A stretch of 10,331 bases of DNA, taken from contig CAJOED010000093.1 in assembly GCA_905233335.1 (NCBI GenBank), forward strand, positions 1 through 10,331, read 5' to 3'. Position 1 is the first letter of the stretch; every line of letters begins with the position of its first letter. Source of the stretch: an uncultured Synergistales bacterium. Its GTDB lineage: Bacteria > Synergistota > Synergistia > Synergistales > Aminobacteriaceae. The notes below the pieces were generated by a model. That model saw nothing but the letters and a program-made list of their open reading frames with translations, had not been told where the DNA came from and did not search any database. Below, piece after piece: positions 1-5,799 of the stretch. The position numbers and the translations under genes are program-made.

Positions 1-1
1 G

Positions 2-523
2 GCAGTCATCACGGGAAGCGTTACAGCACTGTGTGAGGCCGCAAGCAATATCGCAAAGTCCAAAGGCTATAACCCCCTAGTACTCACTACAACAATGACA
101 TGTGAGGCTCGTGAAGCAGGAGCATTCATGGCTTCTGTTGCGCGTGAAGTCAAAACATCAGGGCGACCCATAAAAGCTCCGTGTGCAATTATCGCTGGCG
201 GTGAAACTGTCGTACATCTCACGGGACACGGCATGGGAGGACGCAATCAGGAGTTCGCGCTTGCTTCTGCTGTCGGAATTTCCGGGCTTGAAGGGGTAGT
301 TATTGCGTCTTTAGGCTCTGACGGGACAGACGGCCCGACTGATGCGGCAGGGGGTATTGTTGACGGTACGACGGAAGCAAAACTCAAAGCGCAGGGAGTG
401 AACATTTCGGACGTTCTGAAGGAGAATGACGCATACAACGCACTCAAGAAGGCTGACGCGTTACTCATGACGGGGCCGACCGGGACAAATGTGAATGATG
501 TTGCTATTGCGTTGATAGGGTAA
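2..523 (+). CDS. Glycerate 2-kinase, MOFRL family (C-terminal part, 5' end outside window)
   Basis: The frame is open from base 2 and gives 173 residues ending at TAA 521-523. It should phosphorylate D-glycerate with ATP to 2-phosphoglycerate in the cytoplasm, feeding glycolysis from serine, glyoxylate or hydroxypyruvate metabolism. What is visible is the end of the family's Rossmann-like kinase part (TCEAREAG) and the complete MOFRL domain: the stretch around GGETVVHLTG, the GRNQEFALA block, the GSDGTDGPTDAAGG loop and the C-terminal TGPTGTNVNDVAIAL. Full-length relatives are roughly 410-450 residues, so about 40 percent is present. A strong terminator follows 14 bases after the stop, so this is the last gene of its transcript. 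The pathway form (2-kinase) is inferred from the family; the family call itself is secure. Confidence 0.93.
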   Translation, partial: AVITGSVTALCEAASNIAKSKGYNPLVLTTTMTCEAREAGAFMASVAREVKTSGRPIKAPCAIIAGGETVVHLTGHGMGGRNQEFALASAVGISGLEGVVIASLGSDGTDGPTDAAGGIVDGTTEAKLKAQGVNISDVLKENDAYNALKKADALLMTGPTGTNVNDVAIALIG

Positions 524-536
524 GTATGAGTTTATG

Positions 537-563
537 CCCCCTGTTGTTACGGCAGGGGGTTTT
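537..563 (+). terminator. Rho-independent terminator of the glycerate kinase gene
   Basis: CCCCCTG (537-543) pairs perfectly with CAGGGGG (553-559) around a 9-base loop, followed by four T. It lies 14 bases after the glycerate kinase stop. On the minus strand the hairpin has no T tail, so it should stop the plus-strand transcript and only weakly, if at all, the convergent ROK kinase transcript that ends at 572. Confidence 0.8.
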
Positions 564-571
564 CGTGAATG

Positions 572-1504
572 TTATCTTGCCGCCATTGCCGCACCGATTA
601 ATCCGGCCTTGTAGCCCAGTGTACAGCTCACGATTTTTGCGCATTTCGGCTTTATGCCCTCGTAGACTTCCGCAATGACTTTCTCGCGCAGGGGAACAAG
701 TAATCTCTCGCCCTGTTTGCCGATACCGCCTCCGACACCGATAACTTCAGGCTGTAGTCCGTTAATCAAGTTCGCAAGCCCGCAGGCCAAGTACCCGGTG
801 TATTCGTTGATGATGTTGATTGCTATGGGATCCTGTTCGTCCGCCGCCGCGAATACTGTATGACCGCTCACAACTCCTTCACGTTTTGCGATTTCTGACA
901 GTGTGCTGTTCGGGTGTTCGGTTATGGCTTCTTTCGTCATGTTGATCAGTCCCGTTGCTGAACAGTAAGCCTCAAAGCACCCATGACGGCCGCAAGTGCA
1001 TTTTCTCCCGCCGTAAGCTATGACCATGTGTCCGAACTCACAGCCGCGAAATATTTTTTCGTCAATCACAAAGCCGGAGCCGACACCTGTACCGAGCGTG
1101 ATAATCATTGCGCTTTTTGCTCCCTTTGCGCACCCTGCAACGACTTCACCGAGTGCGGCCGCATCAGCATCATTCTCAAGCACAACAGGAACGCCGAGAG
1201 TTTCGCTCATTTTCGGGCCTATCGCAAAATTTTTCCAGCCGAGATTGTTATTGTAGGTTACTATGCCGTTCACAGAGTCGATAACGCCCGGTGAGCCGAC
1301 ACCCGCCGCGGTGATTTCGTGAGGGTCAATCTTTGCCGCCTCAACCGACATTCTCACAGCCCGCAATATGTCCTGCAACACAACGTCCTGAGGTCTGTCT
1401 GCTCCTGTGGGGACGCTCGCTTCACCGAGTATTGCGCCGCTGTCGTCAACAACTCCTGCTTTGAGGTTAGTTCCGCCGATGTCTACGCCGATGTAATACG
1501 CCAT
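572..1504 (-). CDS. ROK family sugar kinase (glucokinase-like)
   Basis: This 310-residue cytoplasmic kinase should phosphorylate a hexose, most likely glucose, with ATP. The phosphate loop DIGGTN is at residues 8-13 and the conserved acidic pair in ENDADAAALGE at 100-110 contains the likely catalytic Asp102. GTGVGSG is at 138-144. The ROK zinc site is complete: H159 in EFGH and C169, C171 and C176 in CTCGRHGC, with E178 following. A glycine-rich GVGGGIG sits at 256-262. Length is normal for the family. The ATG at 1504-1502 is preceded by AAGGGAG (1520-1514) at 9 bases, which fixes the start. There is no helix-turn-helix N-terminal domain, so it is a kinase and not a ROK repressor (NagC/Mlc type). 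It is convergent with the glycerate kinase gene and divergent from apbE. Exact sugar cannot be read from sequence; glucose, fructose, mannose or N-acetyl sugars are possible. Confidence 0.9.
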   Translation of the reverse strand: MAYYIGVDIGGTNLKAGVVDDSGAILGEASVPTGADRPQDVVLQDILRAVRMSVEAAKIDPHEITAAGVGSPGVIDSVNGIVTYNNNLGWKNFAIGPKMSETLGVPVVLENDADAAALGEVVAGCAKGAKSAMIITLGTGVGSGFVIDEKIFRGCEFGHMVIAYGGRKCTCGRHGCFEAYCSATGLINMTKEAITEHPNSTLSEIAKREGVVSGHTVFAAADEQDPIAINIINEYTGYLACGLANLINGLQPEVIGVGGGIGKQGERLLVPLREKVIAEVYEGIKPKCAKIVSCTLGYKAGLIGAAMAAR

Positions 1505-1551
1505 TTTGTTTATCTCCCTTCTTGTCGTGGAAAGTGAAAAGTTTTGCCGTA

Positions 1552-1561
1552 ATTATATAAT
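1552..1561. promoter_or_regulatory. Palindromic -10-like box between the divergent ROK kinase and apbE genes
   Basis: ATTATATAAT is a perfect 10-base palindrome and contains TATAAT on both strands (1556-1561 plus, 1557-1552 minus). On the plus strand it would start RNA near 1568, about 25 bases before the apbE ATG and just before its ribosome site; on the minus strand near 1546, about 42 bases before the ROK kinase ATG. I see no good -35 on either side at 16-18 bases, so the promoter assignment rests on the -10 and on position only. Confidence 0.45.
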
Positions 1562-1575
1562 ATGGGATATTTCAC

Positions 1576-1582
1576 AAAGGAG
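1576..1582 (+). promoter_or_regulatory. Ribosome binding site that fixes the apbE start
   Basis: AAAGGAG lies 10 bases upstream of ATG 1593. The frame also extends to an in-frame ATG at 1506, but that one has no ribosome site, lies upstream of the putative -10 box, and would hide the signal peptide behind 29 extra residues. The 1593 start is therefore preferred. Confidence 0.85.
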
Positions 1583-1592
1583 AAATATTTTC

Positions 1593-2618
1593 ATGAAACG
1601 CAGAATTTTCTTATCAGCTCTATTGGTCTTGGCCGGGTTATTGTCGTTCTATTTACGGTCGGACGCTGAACAAACCCGCGAAGGTTTCGCAATGAACACA
1701 ATCATACGCATAACGATTTACTCAAAGAATAACGACGCACTCAATGACGCATATGAATTACTCGCAAAACTCGATAACCAGCTCTCAATGTATAATCCCT
1801 CGTCGGACATATCGCGCATAAATTCACTGGCAGGACGTGAAAAATATTCTGCTCCCCCTGAAGTAATAGAGGTCGTGAATGACGCAAAAAAACTTTACGA
1901 CATCACCGGCGGAGTGTTCAACCCGTTAATCGGAGCAGTAACGCGCTTATGGAAAATCAACCGTGCCGATAACACAATCCCTTCACCTGAAAGCCTCGAT
2001 GCTGCTCTCTCGTTGAGCGACATGGGCAACCTCGAAATTGACGACAGCAATATATACCTCACGCGTCCGGGCTGTGTTCTTGACTTGGGCGGCATTGCGA
2101 AGGGGTATGCCTCACGGAAAATTTCCGACATGCTCAAAGTTCACGGGGTGAAGTCCGGCATAATAGATCTCGGGGGAAATGTTCAGGTCGTCGGCACAAA
2201 GGAAGACGGCTCAAAGTGGCGTATAGGTGTCAGGGATCCCCTTCAGCCTTACGGAGTCCCTGCGCTTGTTCTCGATGTCGATGACTGTGCTGTGATTACG
2301 TCGGGGAATTACGAACGCTACAAGGTGGTGGACGGCAGAAAGTACTCTCACTTTTTCGACGCAAAGACGGGAAAATCCATCATGAGCGACCTGCTGTCTG
2401 TTACTCTCGTTACTCCCGACGGAAGTTTGGCGGACGGACTCGCTACGGCGTTCATGATTTCGGGGTATAGTGAAGCTGTGAATGTGCTGAAGAAGTTATC
2501 GCCCATGCCCGGAGCTATATTCATCAGGCAGAAGGATGACGGAAGCGAAGAGATACTTGCGAGCGAAAATTTGCGGAATGTGATAACGCACTCCAAAAAT
2601 GACGTAACATATTTCTAG
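1593..2618 (+). CDS. apbE: FAD:protein FMN transferase (ApbE)
   Basis: ApbE covalently attaches FMN, taken from FAD, to Thr/Ser of exported redox proteins such as RnfG/NqrC-type subunits or FMN-binding-domain reductases; it acts outside the cytoplasmic membrane. The protein is 341 residues. A basic-hydrophobic N-terminus (MKRRIFLSALLVLAGLLSFY) is a signal peptide or membrane anchor; there is no lipobox Cys, unlike many ApbE lipoproteins. Family blocks are in order: FAMNTIIRITIY (32-43), NPSSDISRINS (68-78), GGVFNPLIGAV (106-116), LDLGGIAKGYA (163-173), IDLGGNVQVVG (191-201), WRIGVRDP (209-216), SGNYERY (237-243), YSHFFDAKTG (251-260, equivalent of the usual YHHIIDPRTG) and the metal-site stretch TPDGSLADGLATA (274-286). 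Length is normal. No flavinylation target is visible in the window. The last 33-36 codons are present again, diverged, directly downstream. Confidence 0.94.
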   Translation: MKRRIFLSALLVLAGLLSFYLRSDAEQTREGFAMNTIIRITIYSKNNDALNDAYELLAKLDNQLSMYNPSSDISRINSLAGREKYSAPPEVIEVVNDAKKLYDITGGVFNPLIGAVTRLWKINRADNTIPSPESLDAALSLSDMGNLEIDDSNIYLTRPGCVLDLGGIAKGYASRKISDMLKVHGVKSGIIDLGGNVQVVGTKEDGSKWRIGVRDPLQPYGVPALVLDVDDCAVITSGNYERYKVVDGRKYSHFFDAKTGKSIMSDLLSVTLVTPDGSLADGLATAFMISGYSEAVNVLKKLSPMPGAIFIRQKDDGSEEILASENLRNVITHSKNDVTYF

Positions 2619-2630
2619 CGTTCATTACAG
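2508..2630 (+). repeat. Tandem repeat unit A (3' end of apbE plus 12 bases after the stop)
   Basis: Unit A runs from CCCGG at 2508 through the apbE stop TAG (2616-2618) and CGTTCATTACAG. It matches unit B (2631-2746) end to end, with no bases between them. The longest identical block starts at ATATTCATCAGGC and continues for 24 bases (2517-2540 in this copy). Unit A is 123 bases and B is 116; the difference is explained by one 9-base in-frame gap in B and 2 extra bases after B's stop. Confidence 0.85.
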
Positions 2631-2732
2631 CCCGGCGTAATATTCATCAGGCAGAAGGATGACAGAAGCGAAGAGACACTTGCGAGCGATAACATAATAA
2701 CGCACTCAAAAGGTGGTGTAGTATTTTTCTAG
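2619..2732 (+). pseudogene. Second, orphan copy of the apbE C-terminal coding end
   Basis: Directly after the apbE TAG the same reading frame stays open for 37 codons to another TAG (2730-2732). From 2631 it reads PGVIFIRQKDDRSEE and then TLASDNIITHSKGG, matching the apbE C-terminus PGAIFIRQKDDGSEE, ILASEN, VITHSK with three residues deleted. There is no start codon or ribosome site, so it should not be translated unless the apbE stop is read through. It is either a duplicated tail or the last trace of a second apbE copy lost by recombination. The differences are mostly amino-acid changing, with only a few silent ones, as expected for sequence no longer under protein selection. Confidence 0.75.
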
Positions 2733-2746
2733 CGTTGACTGTACAG
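2631..2746 (+). repeat. Tandem repeat unit B (diverged copy of the apbE 3' end)
   Basis: Partner of unit A, starting at CCCGG 2631 and ending with TACAG at 2746. Besides the apbE tail it includes the CTAG that provides the stop codon of the convergent minus-strand gene (2731-2729), and its last bases are that gene's final codons. The similarity to unit A continues past TAG (CGTT, then TTACAG against GTACAG), so the unit includes bases beyond the apbE gene itself. Confidence 0.8.
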
Positions 2747-3643
2747 CATGAACTTCAACCCGGACTCGTACTCTTCACCGTAACCCCTGCTGTTATTGTC
2801 CGGGAAAATCCCCCTGCATATGTACGGTTCAGACGCAAGAAACGCCCGGCCAAGTTCATTGAGCGACAGACTGAAACGGAAGCGCGCAATCTCTCCTGAC
2901 TCTATCGTGTACGGTGCAAGTGTGTTATGTTCGGGAATGCGCAAAGATTTTTCGCGGTAAAACTCCTCGTCGATCTCAAGACTTGCCCAGGGGAAAAGAG
3001 AAGGCAGACGCAACACATGAGGCATGTCCGGGCTTGTCTGGAACGGCCACTGATACACTCCGCCGTCATTACCGTTTATGCACAGCCGCAAAATTCCCCG
3101 TGCGCTCGGCTGGTTGATCCACTCGTCAAGCTCCAGGAATATTTCCCGCCCATCGTTAATCAGCTCCATTAGTGCCTTGTCGAGTGCAAGACGCGCTAAG
3201 TATGGACTTGTGCACGTGAGATTAGCGATTGTATGTGCGGCTTCTTCTGTTCCGTATTCGTTCTCATACGGGACTACTACCTCCCATGTTTTGCCGGACA
3301 CTTCAAGATTTTCCGTCGTTACTGACTCCCATAAGATGCGATTGCGTTCGTGCTCGTATACCATCACGACAACAGGCAGTGAATGCTGCAGCCAGTAAGC
3401 GGCCGTCTCCATATCACCGACACAGACATAACCCCTTGCGGATTTCTCTGCTTCTCCCGACGTACTAACACGCAAACCCACGACACGTCCCGACGAATTA
3501 TTCTCCGTAAGAATTTCGAGATGTGCATTGAGGCCGGTAGTCCCTTCACGCTGTGCACGGAAGATTAAGCCGGGCATTTTCGCCGTGAGCCTGTCAGCCG
3601 CATATATTCCTAGTCTCTTTATGGGATTGATATTCTCGTTCAT
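2729..3643 (-). CDS. DUF4365-like protein (PD-(D/E)XK nuclease-related fold), probably without active site
   Basis: A 304-residue soluble protein; no signal peptide or membrane segment. Residues 37-104 follow the pattern of the DUF4365 family: GLNAHLEI (37-44; the family usually has GIDAHIEI), VVGLRVSTSG (54-63; usually G-x-Q-x-K), YWLQHSLPVVVMVYE (83-97) and ILWESV (103-108). The rest, including an all-alpha looking part near 130-170 and a beta-rich C-terminus, I do not recognise. At the expected catalytic positions the Asp is N39 and the Lys is S60, with E43 kept, so nuclease activity is doubtful. It follows dnaG on the same strand with 7 bases between dnaG stop and ATG (TTG at 3649 is an in-frame alternative). 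No ribosome site is visible before either start; translation probably depends on coupling to dnaG or on a leaderless RNA. It ends tail to tail with the apbE tail copy, sharing CTAG. Family call by pattern only. Confidence 0.6.
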   Translation of the reverse strand: MNENINPIKRLGIYAADRLTAKMPGLIFRAQREGTTGLNAHLEILTENNSSGRVVGLRVSTSGEAEKSARGYVCVGDMETAAYWLQHSLPVVVMVYEHERNRILWESVTTENLEVSGKTWEVVVPYENEYGTEEAAHTIANLTCTSPYLARLALDKALMELINDGREIFLELDEWINQPSARGILRLCINGNDGGVYQWPFQTSPDMPHVLRLPSLFPWASLEIDEEFYREKSLRIPEHNTLAPYTIESGEIARFRFSLSLNELGRAFLASEPYICRGIFPDNNSRGYGEEYESGLKFMLYSQR

Positions 3644-3650
3644 GTGCAAA

Positions 3651-5342
3651 TTATACTATATACATGTCTTTCTGTTTCTGTAGTTTGCAGAGTTCCTGAA
3701 GCTCTGACAGCGTCGCACTGTTCGTAGTCATCTTTGCGCGTATCTCGTTCATTCGTTCGTTGACTGCCCGCGTCATAAGTTCGCCGTAAATCTTCTGCCA
3801 CTTGTCGCCGCTGATGCTCCTGCAGAACTCTTCACCCCGCGCGATTAGTGCTGTCTTCTCCGTGTCCCCTGTCGTCAGCCACATAACGGGCAGTGTGTCC
3901 GGGTTGTCGTCGAGAATTGCTGATGCTGTTTGCTGTGCTGTATTACTCTTCAGGAGCGTGTATATATCTTCCGGCTTCACCTTCAGGCGGCATTCACGGG
4001 AACGCAAAATCATAGCGCAAAATGCCGCTTCGGGTAAATCATCGTATGCTTTCACGGGAGCTTTGCTGTTGTCCGTGTGAAGTTCTTTTGTGTCGTGCAG
4101 AATTTTTTTCTCAAGCTCCGACGGCGGGAGAAGAGTAGCTTCACTCAACTGTGCTTTGTACTGCAAAACCTCATCATGCGACAGCTCCGACAATCCCGAA
4201 AATAACTCATTGAGTGTCTGCTTGCGTGTCATCGGGTCAGAAAGTTTCGGCCTCAATACCTCTATGTGCTGAACAACAAGAGGCCGTGCGTCCCGTAATG
4301 CCTGCTCGAACTTTTCGGGGGAGTTCGCCGTGAGAAAGTCATCGGGGTCTTGGCCGTCGGGCAAATTCACAACGTGTACATCGAGTCCGTGTGTCTGCAA
4401 AATGTACATTCCGCGAATAGTGGCGTTCTGTCCTGCTGTGTCGCCGTCGTAGCAGATATAGCACCTTTCAGCGTAACTTGAGAGAAGCTCGGCCTGTTCT
4501 CCCGTTAATGACGTTCCCAAAGAAGCAACAGCCTCACCGAATCCCGCCTTGTGAAGCCTCAATGCGTCCATGTACCCTTCAACGAGTATAGAGCGTCGTC
4601 TTTCGCGTATGAATTTTCTTGCGTCGTTCAGCAGGTAGAGGTTTCGCCGCTTGCTGTATATTTCGCTTTCAGGACTGTTGATGTACTTTGCGCCGTCGCC
4701 GTCAATCACTCTCCCACCGAACGCTATAACCCTCCCTGCAACATCTTTCACCGGGAAAATCAGCCGCCCCCTGAAACGGTCATATATCCCCCGCGAATTT
4801 TCGAGCGCGAGTCCTGCATCAAGTATCATCTTGTCGGTAATTCCTGCCTTCCGCAAGTAATTAGTGAGTGCGTCCCATGAGTTCGGAGCATAACCCAGCG
4901 AAAATTTCCCAACGTCGGACGCTCCCATGTTACGACGCTTCATGTACGCACGCGCCGCAGTTCCCTGTGATGACAGAAGGCATTTTGTGAAGAACTCCGC
5001 CGCAATGTTCATAACGTCATAGAGTGTCCGTGAATTTTTGTCCCGAGTGTATTGTTTCAGCGCAACTCCGGCACGTTCAGCGAGAATTTCTAGTGCTTCC
5101 GGGAAAGTGAGACCGTCGAGCTTCATGAGGAATGAGAAGACATTTCCGGCTTCATGGCACGCGAAACAATAATAGCTCTGTGTGTCGGTGTAAACATGGA
5201 ATGACGGAGTGTGTTCGTTGTGAAATGGACACAAGCCCATGTAGCCCCGCGAGGATTTTCTGAGCTTCACACGTTCGCCGATAATGTCAGCGATGTCGAT
5301 GGAGTTTTGTATTTGTTCTACAATGTTATTATTTGAAGCCAA
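3651..5342 (-). CDS. dnaG: DNA primase DnaG
   Basis: DnaG makes the RNA primers for leading- and lagging-strand synthesis at the replication fork, recruited by the DnaB helicase. The 563-residue protein has the CHC2 zinc domain (C38, H41, C59, C62 in GLCPFHNEHTPSF and YYCFACHEAG), the primase core with FRGRLIFPV (190-198), INSPES (221-226) and the TOPRIM motifs VEGYMDA (254-260), YDGDTAG (298-304) and DPDD (332-335), and a C-terminal region from about 430 that should bind DnaB. Length is near the usual 580-600. The start is TTG at 5342-5340, chosen because IVEQIQNSIDIADIIG then begins at the usual distance from the N-terminus; GGAAAG is 12 bases upstream. An ATG better spaced from that site is out of frame (see findings). 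The usual neighbours rpsU and rpoD are absent here; the DUF4365-like gene follows instead. Confidence 0.97.
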   Translation of the reverse strand: MASNNNIVEQIQNSIDIADIIGERVKLRKSSRGYMGLCPFHNEHTPSFHVYTDTQSYYCFACHEAGNVFSFLMKLDGLTFPEALEILAERAGVALKQYTRDKNSRTLYDVMNIAAEFFTKCLLSSQGTAARAYMKRRNMGASDVGKFSLGYAPNSWDALTNYLRKAGITDKMILDAGLALENSRGIYDRFRGRLIFPVKDVAGRVIAFGGRVIDGDGAKYINSPESEIYSKRRNLYLLNDARKFIRERRRSILVEGYMDALRLHKAGFGEAVASLGTSLTGEQAELLSSYAERCYICYDGDTAGQNATIRGMYILQTHGLDVHVVNLPDGQDPDDFLTANSPEKFEQALRDARPLVVQHIEVLRPKLSDPMTRKQTLNELFSGLSELSHDEVLQYKAQLSEATLLPPSELEKKILHDTKELHTDNSKAPVKAYDDLPEAAFCAMILRSRECRLKVKPEDIYTLLKSNTAQQTASAILDDNPDTLPVMWLTTGDTEKTALIARGEEFCRSISGDKWQKIYGELMTRAVNERMNEIRAKMTTNSATLSELQELCKLQKQKDMYIV

Positions 5343-5380
5343 AACATAAAATCACTTTCCATAAAAATTTACTGCTGTAT

Positions 5381-5386
5381 ATTATA
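5381..5386 (-). promoter_or_regulatory. Possible -10 box for dnaG
   Basis: On the minus strand TATAAT (5386-5381) lies in ACTATAATATAC, about 38 bases before the dnaG TTG. TTGTTA (5413-5408) is the nearest -35-like sequence, but at 21 bases the spacing is too long for a normal sigma-70 promoter. Weak call. Confidence 0.4.
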
Positions 5387-5456
5387 GTAATTCCCAGCCC
5401 GAAAAAATAACAAATGATATTTGTACAGTCAAACAGCGGATTTTTATGAAGGCTTG

Positions 5457-5465
5457 TGATATAAT
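5457..5465 (+). promoter_or_regulatory. Extended -10 promoter of the ferredoxin gene
   Basis: TGATATAAT is a perfect TATAAT with the TGn extension, which can work without a strong -35; none is evident at 17 bases (5437-5442). RNA would start near 5472, giving a leader of about 75 bases that contains a small hairpin (CAAGC 5478-5482 with GCTTG 5489-5493) and a strong ribosome site. Confidence 0.6.
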
Positions 5466-5546
5466 GCATTTCGTCAACAAGCAGAGGGGCTTGAAGACAT
5501 AAAACGATTTAGCAATAAGAACATTACGAGGGGAGGAAAATATATT

Positions 5547-5720
5547 ATGGCAAAAGCAGTAGTGGATCAGGATGCGTGCGTAGGATGTGAGTCATGCGTA
5601 GGTGCGTGCCCGGTTTCAGCTATCTCCGTGAATGACGGCAAAGCAAAAGTAGATGCAGGTTCATGCGTGGAGTGCGGAACATGCGTATCAACATGCCCGG
5701 TAGGCGCAATTTCCCAGTAA
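5547..5720 (+). CDS. 2[4Fe-4S] ferredoxin (clostridial type)
   Basis: A 57-residue cytoplasmic low-potential electron carrier. Two classical CxxCxxCxxxCP motifs bind two cubane clusters: C11, C14, C17, C21 (CVGCESCVGACP) and C40, C43, C46, C50 (CVECGTCVSTCP). The two halves are similar, as in all ferredoxins of this type. GAGGGGAGG (5528-5536) sits 10 bases before ATG 5547, an unusually strong ribosome site. It has its own extended -10 promoter and its own terminator, so it is a single-gene unit and probably abundant. In anaerobes it would connect pyruvate:ferredoxin oxidoreductase, hydrogenase or Rnf; the partner is not visible here. The next gene product also has a four-Cys cluster motif, but nothing shows they cooperate. 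Confidence 0.96.
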   Translation: MAKAVVDQDACVGCESCVGACPVSAISVNDGKAKVDAGSCVECGTCVSTCPVGAISQ

Positions 5721-5730
5721 TATTTTTCAT

Positions 5731-5763
5731 GGCAGGGAAATTTATTCTCTGTCAGTTTTTTTT
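5731..5763 (+). terminator. Rho-independent terminator of the ferredoxin gene
   Basis: GGCAGGGAA (5731-5739) pairs with TTCTCTGTC (5745-5753) through 9 positions, two of them G-U, around the 5-base loop ATTTA; eight T follow at 5756-5763. It begins 10 bases after the ferredoxin stop and separates it from the helicase gene. Confidence 0.85.
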
Positions 5764-5799
5764 ATGCGCTATCATAATACGAAAAGGAGATGACACACA

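Noticed and set aside
1506..1592. Longer apbE starting at ATG 1506
   Set aside because: No ribosome site, it would cover the intergenic promoter box, and it puts 29 residues before a normal signal peptide.
2616..2732. TAG read as pyrrolysine in ApbE
   Set aside because: The first TAG ends a complete ApbE of normal length and the second also acts as a stop; no pyl gene is seen. Nothing supports recoding.
2508..2746. Diversity-generating retroelement (variable repeat at a gene end with a template repeat downstream)
   Set aside because: The position at a gene 3' end fits, but the two copies differ at all kinds of bases and by indels instead of only at template adenines, and no reverse transcriptase or accessory gene is in the window. 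The same holds for the DUF1275 repeat.
3651..5342. Phage or plasmid primase instead of the housekeeping one
   Set aside because: Full CHC2 zinc, TOPRIM core and C-terminal region at chromosomal DnaG length, with no mobile genes around.
5478..5493. Riboswitch or attenuator in the ferredoxin leader
   Set aside because: Only a 5-base-pair hairpin (CAAGC/GCTTG) is visible, with no T run and no recognisable riboswitch core.
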